64,000 bases of DNA, from assembly GCA_014155875.1 (NCBI GenBank), contig JACEFZ010015108.1:124001-188000 (forward strand), read 5' to 3'. Below the pieces are notes generated by a model. That model did no database searches. It had not been told where the DNA came from and saw only the letters and a program-made list of their open reading frames with translations. Source of the DNA: Cepaea nemoralis. Its lineage: Eukaryota > Mollusca > Gastropoda > Stylommatophora > Helicidae. A program made the position numbers and the translations under genes. Shown here in pieces: positions 25,359 through 37,245 of this stretch. Every line of letters starts with the position of its first letter. Within the stretch, counting starts at the first letter, position 1.

Positions 25359-25751
25359 ATTAGCATTTATAAAGCTGTTTTGTTTCTTTTATTACTTTGT
25401 TGTCCAGTTTAAGAAGTACCAAGACTAGGCTGATGTATAAGTATTTTTAAAATGTTATTTCCATGAAGCGGTTTGTAAATTTCATTCTACTTTCTCTTCT
25501 TCTTGATTTCTTTCTCAGTCACAGATAAACATTACTGTTAGTCTAAGAACAGTAAGATCTCTTTACCACCACCCATATTAGTATCAGCGGGAAAATCTAA
25601 ATGTCATACTATTCACCACTTTTTTAATTTAAAAAAAAACAATCTACATTTTTCATGAATTGCTGTTATAGGTTAAGCTAAATAAATCATTTGAATAACG
25701 GCTTATAATACTGTATAACTGAAACCATGATTATGTTGTTATAATATTCAG

Positions 25752-25867
25752 AGCTGCCCACTCCACCAATACAACTTGCAGTGAGCAACATCGAAGCCAG
25801 GTCTGTGTTGCTGCAGTTTACCCCAGGCTATGATGGCAAGACATCTATCACACTGTGGATAGTGGAG
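25752..25867 (+). CDS. sdk: sdk exon, FN3-3 first half
   Basis: Acceptor 'atattcag', donor 'gtatat'; phase 1 in, phase 0 out. The peptide contains '[12 protein letters not shown]' and '[15 protein letters not shown]', a stretch characteristic of Sidekick and highly conserved between phyla as far as I recall. This is the strongest single piece of evidence for the gene's identity. Confidence 0.92.
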
Positions 25868-26778
25868 GTATATTTCAATGCTTTCTGAGCATTGTTAAGC
25901 TGTGCAGTGAACAGATATTTTATCTTCCTTTTATTGTTTCTTATTTACTTTCCATATCTACTCTAAAATTTTATCCTAATGACACTTCCATCTTGTTATC
26001 TCCTTATTTTTACTCATTTGTATGCATGCACACATAGAGTTTGTGTCTGTTGTTTATTGTTTTTTTTTAAAAATCTTTTCTTACCCCTTATCATATGTAA
26101 ACAAATGTTCATAATGATGTAGCAGGCCCTTTGAAGAATGTCACTCTGATCATGGTGCACTGAACAGTTTTTCTGTCTCTGGCCATTTCTCCCACCTCAT
26201 GCACCCTCATGCACCCTCATGCACCCCATGCACCCTCATGCCCATGGTGTCTGTAATGTCCTGTGCCCATTTTCAGGCTGATCGACCCCAGCCTCCTCTT
26301 CCAGGAACCGTGCTTTCCATCCCTGTTCTTTCCAAGCCATGGTGATGTCTAAATGGCCAGATATTTTGTTTCTGAGATATGATACTGTTTATGAGCCAGA
26401 TGCCTTCATTGTTCAGATCTTGCAGAATGTCAGAATTATTTTAACATTTTATTTATAGTCTTTAATTATCTTCATTGTTAGTATCACTTTATTTCATTTT
26501 TAAACATTTCCACTGTTAATCTCCTAACTATATATCGTCTTGCTTCTATTTACAAGCTGTCATCACTGAATTTTGTTGCTCTTTTATTAATTATTTCAAC
26601 ATGTAGGATTTGTTTATGTGCTCGTTGATTTTCATTTCAGCAGCCGTATATCTCCTTTTGCATACTCCATGCTATTACATGTCTTCTTGTTTGTCACAGG
26701 TTCCTACTATCTGTCTTGCACTCTGCCATTCTTTGATACATTTGTTGTTACCAAAACCTTTGCAAGCATGTATGTTTT

Positions 26779-27105
26779 CTGGCATGGACAGCCAGAAAGT
26801 CCAATGAACAAGTCCTTCAAGAAACAAATGAAGATCGTAAACTGATTAGAGACATTAGACGTAGACAGTCAACATTTTGTGGGCATGTTATGAGAATAAA
26901 TGAACTGGAGAACTTGGTGACAACTGGTAAGATCGAAGGGAACAGACCAAGGGGAAGACCTAGAAGCAAATACCTGGATGGCTTGGCCTCATGGCATGGT
27001 CGAGACAGAAACACGGAGTTGATCCACGACTCTAGTAATTGAGTGAGATGGCAAAACCTGACCGCCCACGCTTACCGGCATGGCACATGATGGATGGATG
27101 GATGT
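26779..27105 (+). pseudogene. LINE family A, 3' fragment
   Basis: Last 320 bp of the family with the tail 'gatggatggatg'. It aligns with 316-635 and 5795-6118 with few differences, and carries 'NRPRGRPRSKYLDGLA' uninterrupted. 5'-truncated; a weak 'atgtttt' repeat flanks it. Confidence 0.8.
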
Positions 27106-27547
27106 TTTGTAAAGTTTCTAATCAGTAATCTTTATATTCATATTTATTATATTTAGTTTTTTAATTTTCATGCCATGTTTGGGGTCTTTTTCTTCTTCTT
27201 CTCTGTTGTCTCATTTATGAAATATTTCATCATAATTATTCTTTGTACATTTAGAATATACATTAGTGTGGTTGAAAACTTTTAGTTTGACACGTTTTGA
27301 TTTTTCTGGAATGTCAACTATTCCTTCCATGAAGCTTGATGGCAAAAGTGAAAGATGATGATGATTTTTGCATTGAAAAATAAATGCGAGTTTTAGAGAT
27401 ATTTTTCACTTCAAAACATCTGGATTGTGCATACAATCATCGCTATACTATTCAAGGTAGTGTCATATAGTTTGTATTATTTTGATATGTAAGCTTGAAA
27501 CATGTAATTATTCTGTAATTATTATAATACTAATACCCATTGCACAG

Positions 27548-27802
27548 GCTCAGGTAGACAGCAGCAACAGCTGGAGTCGAGTTCACAATATCAGTGATCC
27601 AACAGCAAGTCAGATTACAGTTTTCAATCTCCATCCGTACACAAGCTACAAGCTTCGCATCATAGCTCAGAATATTGTTGGCAACAGTGGGCCCAGTGAA
27701 CCATGCAACCAGTTCCAGACGAAGCAGGCAGCCCCAGGGATTCCCCCACAAGATATCACGCCACGTGCCAATAGCTCAACATCTATTAGGATACGATGGA
27801 TG
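27548..27802 (+). CDS. sdk: sdk exon, FN3-3 second half plus FN3-4 start
   Basis: Acceptor 'tgcacag', donor 'gtgagt'; exactly 85 codons, phase 0 in and out. It opens 'AQVDSSNSWSRVHNIS', continues through 'NLHPYTSYKLRIIAQNIVG', then 'APGIPPQDITPRANSSTS' and 'IRIRWM', which begin the next FN3 domain. It is the only exon here that bridges two domains without an intron at the boundary. Sequons: NIS, NSS. Confidence 0.9.
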
Positions 27803-28031
27803 GTGAGTTTTCAGTGTATAAATATTGTCAGTTATTGTTTTTATGTGAAAAGTTTTAAATGACGTAATCGATGTGTAGAAAGTTGAACTGTTGGAGATAC
27901 TGTGATCACTTCTAAGCTAGCTCTTGGCATGGTTGTTATGACCAGAATAATAAAATCAGTACCTGTTAATGCTCACAATTGGAACATTTAAGGAGGAAGA
28001 GAACTAGTTGCCTCAGTTAGTGACACGATCT

Positions 28032-28034
<3 letters not shown>

Positions 28035-28114
<80 letters not shown>
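28035..28114. repeat. (AT)n microsatellite
   Basis: About 80 bp of pure AT repeat 230 bp downstream of an sdk donor. ORFs of alternating Ile and Tyr around such arrays are artefacts. Confidence 0.98.
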
Positions 28115-28119
<5 letters not shown>

Positions 28120-28164
28120 CCTTAGATTAACATATCACACCCCTATGACAATGTCCAGTGGTAT

Positions 28165-28262
28165 GAGTGTTCAGAAAGCAATGGCAAACTACTGAATGTA
28201 AAATTTGCCAAGAAATCACTAACAGGCAAACAATGCTGCACTTGCTGCGGCATCCTGTAAAG
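28165..28262 (-). mobile_element. SINE family T, left part, split by hAT
   Basis: 'gttcagaaagcaatggcaa' and 'gcggcatcctgtaaag' match the 3' module of family T in reverse. The remainder resumes after the hAT element at 29683 with 'gatatgcaacaaacc'. Confidence 0.7.
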
Positions 28263-29682
28263 CAGGGGTGTCAAACTCAATCACTCAGTGGGCCACAACT
28301 CAAATCACACGTAAGATTGCAGGCCGAACAGGATAAACATTAAATAAGCCGAAAATTAAACCTTTTTTAAGCATTAATATAAATTCTTTTATGTTGTATA
28401 TCCCTTACAGGACGTTGCAGTCAACACCAGCATTTTTTAGCTGCTGCTGATGTACTAGGCAAGTTTTTACGTTCAGTAGTTTGCCATTGCTTTCTGAACG
28501 AATATAATATAAATTAAAATGGAGAAAAGAGCTGTGCAGTGTCAGTCGTGTCATTGCTTTCATCGACAGCAAGGGAGAATGCAACAAAGTCTTTGCCTTT
28601 TTTGATCAGCTGTGTTTTCACATCAGTGGCCATCTTACCGATCAACAACTGTATTTCTGCTAAGGCTTACCTTTGCAAACATCTGCTTTTTGTCTGAACA
28701 CAAGACGTCACACACTTTCATCGTGCAGCGCTTCAGAAACTCCTTCTGTAAATGGTCGGCCTGATTTTGTGATCTCCTCTGCCACAATAAAACTTGCTTT
28801 CACAGCTGCTTCAGTTTGTGATTTTGCTTGGTGAAAAACATCTGCTGTGAAGTTAGATGCCTCCTCAATTCTTCTACCTTCTGTAGCTTCTGCTCTGCAT
28901 TCAGGCTGTTTAACTTGTCTTGATGTTTAGTCTCGTAGTGCCGTCTCAAATTATATTCTTTGATCACAGCCACATTATCTCCACAAATTAGACACACAGG
29001 TTTACCGCCAATATCAGTAAACATATATTCAGCCTCCAAGCGGCTTTGAAAGGCTTTGCTTTCAGAATAAACTTTTCCTGGGAAGGTTAACCCGGTCAAC
29101 AAATGCCCGCAGAAGTTGGATGTGTCGGCCTAATGGCGCAAGAACGCAGCTCTGCTGTAAACAGGCACAATTCAATCACGTCCAAAAAAATAAAAACTCC
29201 AGATGAACGCAAAAGAAAAAGAAGAAGAATCAACTTTTCTCTTGGTAATTTTAAAGGCTAGCTTTGATTTTAAAAAAAAAGATTTTGCAACTACTAACAG
29301 ACGCTTGATTGATATCAACCGTTGCGGGGAAAAGGTGATGTAATAACCGGGCACTACACTACTTTCATTTCTTATGCGCCAATCCAAAACAAGCAACTGA
29401 ACGTTGCTAGGTCACTATAACGACGAACATCTACTCACTACACAACTTTTATTTTTGCTTATTCCGATCGAAGTGAGAATGCTCTCAGGTGGCCTATCAT
29501 TTGGCAAGGCTGCTAATTAGGGAATTTGATTTTCACATTATATCGTGGCTGTTAAAAAAAATACTTTTGCCTAAAATTCTCTCTCTGGCCGAATAAATAT
29601 GTATGTCGGTTGAGACCTCTCTGGCCTGATATAATTGTACGCTGGGCCTGATGTGGCCAGCGGGCCTTGAGTTTGACAAGTG
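28263..29682 (-). mobile_element. hAT transposon (GTF2IRD2/ZBED-like transposase), dead
   Basis: Terminal inverted repeats 'caggggtgtcaaactca' and, at the right end, the complement of 'tgagtttgacaagtg'. A perfect 8-bp target duplication 'ctgtaaag' lies at 28255-28262 and 29683-29690, as expected of hAT. The minus-strand ORF at 28800-29102 reads 'GGKPVCLICGDNVAVIKEYN' and 'LRRHYETKHQDK', a BED-type zinc finger (C-x2-C, H-x4-H), followed by decayed sequence with 'DVLCSDKKQM'. Only the N-terminal portion of the transposase is left, and a SINE interrupts it. Confidence 0.85.
29078..29225 (+). mobile_element. GAA-tailed SINE (family G), copy 2, inside hAT
   Basis: 148 bp with 'gggaaggttaacccggtc', 'gatgtgtcggcctaatgg' and 'cgcagctctgctgtaaacag'. 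Flanked by 'agaataaacttttc' (29064-29077) and 'agaatcaacttttc' (29226-29239). Removing it brings the 'KRKVDS' start of the hAT protein next to its BED finger. Confidence 0.85.
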
Positions 29683-29929
29683 CTGTAAAGGATATGCAAC
29701 AAACCTTTGTTTTTAATGACAATATCTATTATAAAGTTGCTGTGGCTTACTTATAAACATTTCTATGAAAAGTAAAAGTGAAGCATCAAAGGCTTGCCAG
29801 GTTTGGGAATTTCATCCAATGAGACAGTGTATTACCATGCCAATTACTGCCAGATGCTTTATAAATTAACAGGGTGTTTATATATATATATATAATGTCA
29901 TTTCTTTAGCCCGTCCTCCAAGCGTGAGT

Positions 29930-31260
29930 AGTGAGCCTGAGCACAGTCAATCACACAAATGTCGGTCGACGTCCAACCTCCATAAGATAGCGATAATCAA
30001 CCGTATGTCACACCCAGTCCGAGCGCAATTTAACAAGCCTAAATAATAACCAACACCTCACGTTTTCACTTGATATGCGTACTACGTGGTCTAGTCAGTT
30101 GCAGACAGACCAAGAGGTGGGTCCGAAGAGAAAGGAAGGTCCGGCTTCCTAGCTGGGTGCTGCTCCGTGCACAGGGCATGGGGAAAGCACACGGCAGTGG
30201 AGACGTATGGAGGCGACAGAGGCCGTGGCGGGGGATGAAGCTCGCATCCCACGACCACATGTGCCAAAGGGTGGGCACTGGCTGCATGGGCTCCCCCCAC
30301 TGAGGGAGGGAGGGCTTGAGAATAGATAAGGTAACAGCAAAGGGACAAGCTTAACATCAGAAATAACTACAATGACCGAATAATGTCTCCACGGCAGGGG
30401 ATAGACGCCCGGAGTAATGACCTGGGTGGGACCGCCCCCAGAGAGTATTAAGAAATTAATGATCTGAAATGCTTGGGGAAGGGGTTTCTTCTGATGGTTT
30501 GAAGCCCCCTCCCGTGTTTGCTCTGTGTCGGAGTTCTTACAACTATGTATATATATATATATATATATTGCCAGAGACCTAGTCATTATTTAACACATGC
30601 GCAGGATTAATTGTTAGTCTGTGTTAAGTCTCAGGCAGGTAAATCATTCTTATGAATCTACTACACTCTAACACAGACTGTCATAACACAGCCATCCATT
30701 TATTGGCAATAAAATTAGCACATGATTATATATTACAATATGTCCACTCTGTACACAAGCAAGGTTATTCCACTCTCACTCACCTTTCTCACTGTTAATC
30801 TATTATATTAACACTAGACCCGTACAGTCATTAGGGTTGTCCAAATAACTATTTGCTCGCATAGTTATATCACTATCACCCTTCACAATCTTACTCTCCA
30901 GTCCAAATGTTCTAGACCCAAAAAAAACCATGTCTTGTTCCGTCTGATGTCACACACACACTACCCAATCCTTTTCTTTCTGTCCTGTCTTGCTATCCCA
31001 TGCTCCCCTTTCCATGGGTCACTTGTCTGAGTTGTGTTCAGTCCACAATCCCGTCTTGTCATGAGTTTTTGTCTGCAGTCCACACTCGTCTGTCCTTGAA
31101 CTTGTTTGAGTCTGCCTGTGTTATTCTGAGTTGTCGTCAGTAAACATTGCAAGGTCTTTGAACTCCTTCTGTCCTATTCTAAGCTGTCGTCGATAAATAT
31201 TGCAGAGTCTCTTTAACTCTGTTTGTCTTGTTGTAAACTGTCATTGGTGTGTATTAATAT
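29930..31260. other. Unclassified intronic stretch, partly GC-rich
   Basis: A GC-rich island at about 30080-30330 and a following AT stretch give several overlapping ORFs in both directions, none with a recognisable family. A repeat origin is likely but I cannot name it. The second half (30950-31250) has repeated 'ctgtcgtc' / 'ttgtct' themes without a clear period. Confidence 0.3.
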
Positions 31261-31269
31261 AGGGCTTTG

Positions 31270-31271
<2 letters not shown>

Positions 31272-31323
<52 letters not shown>

Positions 31324-31370
31324 GTGTGTGCGTGCGTGCGTGCGCGCGCGCACGTGTGTGTGTGTGTGTG
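31272..31370. repeat. (GT)n microsatellite with GC-rich variants
   Basis: About 100 bp of GT with internal 'gcgtgcgtgcgcgcgcgcac' followed by a poly(T) stretch. Confidence 0.95.
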
Positions 31371-31667
31371 TTATTTTTTTTTGTTGTTTTTTTTTTTTTT
31401 CTTTCGTGTGTGTGGGCCGCCTGGGCGCTTGACGTGGTCATAAGGATACAAGCCTTTGCTTTTAAACTTCTGGTGCCCTGATAGTGAGGTAGGTGATTCA
31501 ATCCCTACACGGGCAATAACTTGAATTTAATCATTGACTTCTCGTTCAGAAAGCAGTGGCAAATTACTAAACTTACAGTTGCCTAGAAAATCAACCTGGG
31601 GTTGAATGCAACTTCTAGCAAAGGCCATCCATATATAACTAACATTTCTTTGACGCTTTTTTTTTAG

Positions 31668-31950
31668 CCAGTCCCACGTTCTGAATGGAATGGTGATTTC
31701 CTGGGCTACAAGATCCTTTATCGGAGATGGAGCAAAGACGTTGATGTAAACGCTACTTCCCAAGTGGACCTTGACTTAGTGAGGCAGAACAGCTGGACTG
31801 TTGTGGAGCTGAGCAACGCTAGCAGCATTCAGGAACACTATCTGTCCAAGCTAGAGGAGTGGATGGATTATCAAATACAAATGGTGTCATACAATGCAGT
31901 TGGCAACAGCAGTGAAAGTCCAACTCTCTCAGAGAGGACAGATGAAGATG
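31668..31950 (+). CDS. sdk: sdk exon, FN3-4 second half
   Basis: Acceptor 'ttttttttag', donor 'gtaagt'; phase 0 in, phase 1 out. It reads 'PVPRSEWNGDFLGYKILYR', later 'LEEWMDYQIQMVSYNAVG' and 'SERTDED'. The 'LEEW..Y..Q...NA.G' segment is typical of this Sidekick domain. The exon is longer than its neighbours because of an insertion rich in Asn/Ser between strands C' and E, with NAT, NAS and NSS sequons. Confidence 0.9.
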
Positions 31951-31984
31951 GTAAGTAAAACAGAGGAGCCTTTTTCATGCTATG

Positions 31985-32265
31985 AGGTGTACTGGGTACT
32001 TGGTGCTAGCCCCATATTTTTAGACCAGTCAACACTTGGTGGGTAATGTGCTCATTATCATGCTGGCCACCCTTACTTGTCAGAAGATTTCCTGGTAGCC
32101 ATTTTACATTCTACATTTGTCTTCTATTTTTACTTCCCCATAGTTATGTGAACAGGAGCTTCAGTAGCTAGCACACTTGTGTAGTAAAGGCAATCAGTGT
32201 GATATTGACCAATCCATTCATTGAGTGCCAGTTGGTCTATAAAAATATGTGGCTAGCACCATATA
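31985..32265 (-). mobile_element. SINE family T remnant, minus strand
   Basis: 'ttggtgctagccccatattt' and 'ttcctggtagccattttaca' match the reverse of the family T body. It begins about 40 bp after the sdk donor at 31951. Confidence 0.5.
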
Positions 32266-32389
32266 CTACTTACACCTCAAAGCAAGGATCCTTTATATTT
32301 TTTTTAAAAATAGTTGGTGGCTGATCATAATTTTCTCATAGTCATACCAGTTTCTTTATTGATTCAGGTTCTTGATGTGGCCTTTTTAA

Positions 32390-33086
32390 CCCTTTACAGG
32401 GCAGACGCTTGTCCGTTTTTTAGCCCTGAACGGGCAAGATTTTTTCAGGTTCAGTAAAATTTCGGGTTGCGTTAGTAAAAACATCACAAATAAGGTGTTA
32501 GTCAACCGATTTTAGTTAAATAAACAACACAATGAAGGGAAAAGCATGCAGAATATGTTACTCATGTGATTGTTGTTGGTAATCCATATATGAACACAAA
32601 TATTTACGAAATACAGCATATTGTTTGTGATTTTCCGTCATCTATACGACAATTTACAAACACATTTTCAGAATCATAATCACTTTCTTTAAAGTCCGAC
32701 TCACGACTGCTAATGCAAAGTAACGCTTTTCACTGATATCTAGCTGTGATTAATAGTCAACTTCGTGCCCTTTAATGTCACTTAAATTGAACCTAGAGAA
32801 ATCTCGGCTATCACTTGAAGAATCGCCGAAATCCGTTTTGAAAAACTAAGCGTAAAAACCCCGAAAACTATCCAAAAACAGCCAGTAAAAGTCCGTTCAA
32901 ATTCATAGTAGGCGCTTACAAATGGTGGCCACGTTGTCAAGCTATCGGCAAAAGTGAAAATAGCCATTGGAAGTATCGGAAAGCTGAGAGATCGCGTTTT
33001 TACAATGCATAATAGTATCGGGCGGTTTCAGACGATCTGCCTGTTTAAGCGATCGAACGGAAATGGACATTCTGCCTTGTAAAGGG
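32390..33086. mobile_element. piggyBac-type MITE (697 bp)
   Basis: Terminal inverted repeats 'ccctttacagggcaga' and the complement of 'tctgccttgtaaaggg' differ at one of 16 positions. TTAA lies on both sides (32386-32389 and 33087-33090), the target of piggyBac elements. No ORF longer than 61 codons inside, so it is non-autonomous. Confidence 0.85.
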
Positions 33087-33744
33087 TTAATGGATATAGT
33101 AATAATATATGACTGCTATTAATGTGTTTTGCAGTTTAAAAGCCCAGCAGTTCTTTAAATGTAGTAGCAGAGTCTGAAAGTAGTCCATAAACCAGTCTAG
33201 ACAATATGCAGGAGAAAGAGAAGAATAACATTAAATGTTAGCAAGTTCCAATTATTATTTATCACTGTGTAAACTGTGTCCTTGTGTAAGCAGAAAGACA
33301 TGTTAGTCAGTTTAAAATTACCGTGGTAGACAATCGACATTACTGTGCGAACATGTGTATATTTCAGTTTGAAGGATTTATCTAATTAATTCACGTAAGT
33401 TGTGTGATTTCTGCAGTATGTACCTGACGAGATGCAGCGAAATATGCCAGGCAATAAATCGTGCAATCTATTGTTTGTGTCTTCGTTATTCAAAATCATC
33501 ACGGGAAAACATTGTTTTGAATTTATCACTGTGATAATAAATAATTTGTCCCAAAGCAGTTTCCTGCTATGGGTCTGTAATGTTATAGTGTCATCACATT
33601 TTGTATGCCTGGATGGAGGAATGGGTGGCCAGTCTTTCTCTCATTTGTGCAGGTGACAGTGCTCATGACATCAGCGCAGTTCGCTGTCAACTAAATTCCA
33701 CTATGCTCCATATATAGTAACTGTGTAATAAATCAAGTAGATAC

Positions 33745-34400
33745 GTTTTCAATATCTAGGCTATACAGTGGAGTCTGATGGAAGATATGACACAGGCATA
33801 AAGAAAAGAATTACCATATCCATACTATATTATGGTATTATATTATTATATAATATTACCATATATAGTAACTGTAATAAATCAAGTAGGTACATTTTCA
33901 ATATCTAGGCTGTAAAGTGGAGTATGATGGAAGATATGACACATGCATAAAGAAAAGAATTACCATATCTATAGATTCACTTTCTAGAATGAGAGTGTCA
34001 TGAAAAACAAATACAACAAGCACAACAATCTGCTCACTGAAATGTGGCTTTCTCTTCTGTACGGATGCGAATGCTGGAAATTTAGTCATGAAATGATGGG
34101 GAAACTGGTGACAGTGAAGATACAATTTTAGATAAGAATATTGAGAATATCATGGACAGAAAAGAAAATGAATTGTTAGGTGCAGCTGTAAAGAGTACTA
34201 GATCACTCGTCAGAACCATAAAGAAAAGACAAGTGAAATTCATGTCAATAGAAGAGATGGGACAGAGAAACTAGTTAAGTAGGAAAATACTAGGCAAAAG
34301 AGGTAGAGGATGACAGAAAATGATATGTTTAGACAGTTTAACTGCTGAGCAGTAAATAATATATTCAATATCAACTTCATTAAAATATCAGATGACAGAG
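33745..34400 (+). pseudogene. LINE 3' remnant with an internal duplication
   Basis: Broken pieces read 'YDGRYDT', 'KKRITIS', 'RILRISWTEKK' in one frame and 'KRGRG' in another, matching the C-terminal region of the LINE proteins in this window. A stretch of about 90 bp ('tttcaatatctaggct' to 'agaattaccatatc') occurs twice, 145 bp apart. No intact frame. Confidence 0.5.
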
Positions 34401-35230
34401 AGGCGTAAAGTGTCATGGTAACTAACGTCTGCTCCATTCCAGCTATGAGGAGGAGGAGGAAAATAAGCAGGAGGAGGAAAAAAGGAGGAGGAGAAGGGTT
34501 ATTGAAGAAGAAAATAAACAGTGCATGAACTTATATATGTATCACTTAGACTGAATTATCTACTTTCTGTTTGTTCATTGTATCATCTCTCCTATATGTA
34601 TTTCTTGATGAAGATCAGATCCAGCAAGGATTTAGTCTTATTGTAGGACAGAACTATCAATATAATGGTATAAAAGAGTACAAACAAAGTAATGATGTTG
34701 AATAGATCTATCAATAATCAACATATTCATGCTATGGAATGAAACCAATTAGGCCTTTATAGATCTGTGAAGATCATGTATAGGACAAATTTAGCTGAGT
34801 CTTAGCATAGAAGAAAACCAGCAGGATCGTAGTGTAGAGCATTTTTCAGAATATATTTCAGAAGAACATTTATAACTTTCTTCTTCTGCTGCTGCCTTTT
34901 GTCTCCCAACTCATGCCAAGCTTCTTGTTCGTGATTTTTAAAAATTTTAATTTTGACATTTTTGCAGCTAAAGTTATCTACACATTGAGGTAGCCCAATT
35001 TACACCAACACTCTTTTGTTACAATTCTTTGCAACCCGTAGGAGCCCCGGTAGCACACTGGTGATTATAGTTTTTAGAGTTGTCACATATTCCTTTGAAA
35101 GTTAAATATACAAATGATAATGATAGTTTAATGATAAAATCAAGTAAACTATAGAAGAGGTATTAAATGCAAGTTGAAAACTGGTTGAAGAAAAGGTTCT
35201 TATATAGTAATGTGTTATATTATGTCATTC
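34401..35230. other. Intronic sequence, nothing firm
   Basis: A GGA-rich patch near 34445-34500, then AT-rich sequence. A weak LINE-like reading (34620-34690) is too decayed to call. Confidence 0.3.
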
Positions 35231-35236
35231 TTTCAG

Positions 35237-35352
35237 TGCCTGGTGCAAGCCCAAGAAATGTAATGTCCACATCCAAATCATCAACAACCATCTTTGTCAG
35301 CTGGTCCCCTGTGCCAATTTTACAGCAGAATGGAAATGTCCAGGGTTATAAG
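35237..35352 (+). CDS. sdk: sdk exon, FN3-5 first half
   Basis: Acceptor 'tctttcag', donor 'gtatga'; phase 1 in, phase 0 out. It reads 'VPGASPRNVMSTSKSSTT', then 'VSWSPVPILQQNGNVQGYK', the A to C strands of FN3. A (TA)n array begins about 115 bp after the donor. Confidence 0.88.
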
Positions 35353-35464
35353 GTATGACAGAATTCCGGTGCTAATTTTATCTAGATATTTGCATTGTTG
35401 ACAGGTGTGGGAGATGTTATTGTATCTCAGTTTATAATGCACTGCCTCTCATGCATTCATCTGA

Positions 35465-35466
<2 letters not shown>

Positions 35467-35550
<84 letters not shown>
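35467..35550. repeat. (TA)n microsatellite
   Basis: About 84 bp of pure TA repeat in the intron after the FN3-5 first-half exon. Confidence 0.98.
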
Positions 35551-35552
<2 letters not shown>

Positions 35553-35694
35553 GATATAAAAGTAAGGCACTGGCAATTTCAAGACCATATGAATATTCTT
35601 TCTTGGGTGGTTGATTGTTGCTTTTGCCAAATGTACAGGTTGAAAGTGTAAAATCATAAATAAGCTGAGTTTTTCAAGCGACAATACATAACTT

Positions 35695-35860
35695 GATATT
35701 GAATGAGGACACATTTGATAAAATAAATCATGCACCTATAATTTGGAATGTAATAGGATGCTGGGGAAGAAAGATGTTGGAATAATCAACATGTTACAGG
35801 AACAATCAGCATAGATATTCATTGATATTTGCTGAGGAAGAGTGAGAATCATTAGGTTTG
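35695..35860 (+). mobile_element. LINE reverse transcriptase fragment
   Basis: One frame reads 'EDTFDKINHAPIIWNVIG', resembling motif A (F-D-x-I-x-H) of LINE reverse transcriptases, then 'INMLQEQ' after a shift. Too short to classify. Confidence 0.4.
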
Positions 35861-36063
35861 CCCGGAGTGTAACATTAGTTCTGTTCTCAAAAACAAAACC
35901 CCTCCAAAAAATTGCATTTGATTAAGATGAACTCATTTATATTGGACATTGTGTGCTTACATCTCTCCGAGCATTTTAGAATTAATTTCCTTACTTTACC
36001 TTGTTTCTCAACTTTCTGAATCTGTAAAGATTTTGGCTGCTACCAAAGTCTGTTATTTCATTA

Positions 36064-37093
36064 TCTATATATATAAAAGACAATGTATGTATGTAGGGAT
36101 GTATTTGATGCGTTCGATAACGTTCCATCCGATTGAGATGAAATTTTCTACGTTTTCTTTTCATTCCCGTGCAGCCAACTGTCATAGTTTGTTAGTGTAC
36201 AATCAGCTATTTACTTACTAAAATTTAATATTTTAATTTACATTATCATTTATATATAGCGAGGGGATTTAACTTAAGAAAAGTTATTTCAAGGGGCATA
36301 ACTTTTAATAGTATTGCTATATATTTTATATATAGATTTTTGCATTGCTTTCAAAGGTTTATAAACTCTTTTCTACAGTTATTTACAGGCATATGCGTTA
36401 TATTAAATAATGATATAATCTTTAAGGCATTTTCAAAGGTTTCATAAAAATAATGCATCTATTTAAATAGTGAAAATTTTCTAACTCATCTTTTTATGTT
36501 TAAAGAAATTATCATGTAGGTGATTAAAAACAGTTTTCATTAAAAATAATGGATGGTGTGTGGAAGGGCATTCTTAAGTTAATGTTTTTTGTTATATGAA
36601 TTTAATGAGACGATCCCCGCCTGGAGCTGGGCGAAGCCGTGCCAGGTCAGATAGATAGACCCCCGGGAAGGTTAACCCGGTCAACAAATGCCCGCAGAAG
36701 TCGGATGTGTCGGCCTAACGGCGCAAGAACGCAGCTCTGCTGTAAACAGGCACAACGCAATCACATCCGGAAAAAAAAAACCCGGATGAACGAAGAAGAA
36801 GAAGAAGAAGAAGATAGATAGACAGACAGATAGTTGGGAACGGGAGCTTATATGACTACTTATATGAATTAAATGAGATGCTCCCCACCAGAGGCTGGGC
36901 GAAGCCGGGCCGGGTCAGACAGACAGATAGTCGGGAACGGAAGCTTATATGACTACTTATACGAATTAAATGAGATGCTCCCCACCAGGGCCTGGGCGAA
37001 GTCGGGCCGGGTCGGACAGACAGACAGACAGACAGATAGATAGATAGATAGATCCCCGCCAGGGGCTGGGCGAAGCCGGGCCAGGTCAGCTAG
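36064..37093. mobile_element. Helitron, non-autonomous, copy 1
   Basis: Begins TC ('tctatatatataaaagac') after an A and ends CTAG ('ccaggtcagctag') before a T, with no target duplication, as Helitrons do. A GC-rich 3' module with 'ctgggcgaagccgggcc' and 'tccccaccag' is repeated in tandem about every 100 bp near the end. A family G SINE sits inside at 36661-36811. There is no Rep/helicase ORF. Confidence 0.75.
36661..36811 (+). mobile_element. GAA-tailed SINE (family G), copy 3, inside Helitron
   Basis: 151 bp with the same start 'gggaaggttaacccggtc' and a tail of GAA repeats. Perfect 12-bp target duplication 'agatagatagac' at 36649-36660 and 36812-36823. Confidence 0.85.
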
Positions 37094-37245
37094 TCTTTAA
37101 ATATTCAGCAACTGTTTTTAATATGGAGTGAATTTAGATCACTTCATCTTCATCACTTCCTTACAAAGATAATGTTTGACTACAACTCTTGACTTTCTTT
37201 TTGAAGTATTTATTTATTATATGCTATTTTGCAATCCTTCAACAG

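Noticed and set aside
26195..26245. Short 'catgcaccct' repeats as a regulatory site
   Set aside because: Four to five imperfect copies only, no known motif; simple sequence slippage is enough to explain it.
29930..30600. Possible gene in the GC-rich island
   Set aside because: Overlapping ORFs in both directions, none with a recognisable domain, no splice pattern, and a microsatellite at the edge.
31241..31501. ORFs rich in Cys-Val or Thr-His
   Set aside because: They translate the (GT)n array. The same holds for Ile-Tyr ORFs at 35451-35735 and 60012-60298 and the Leu-Ser ORF at 59459-59737.
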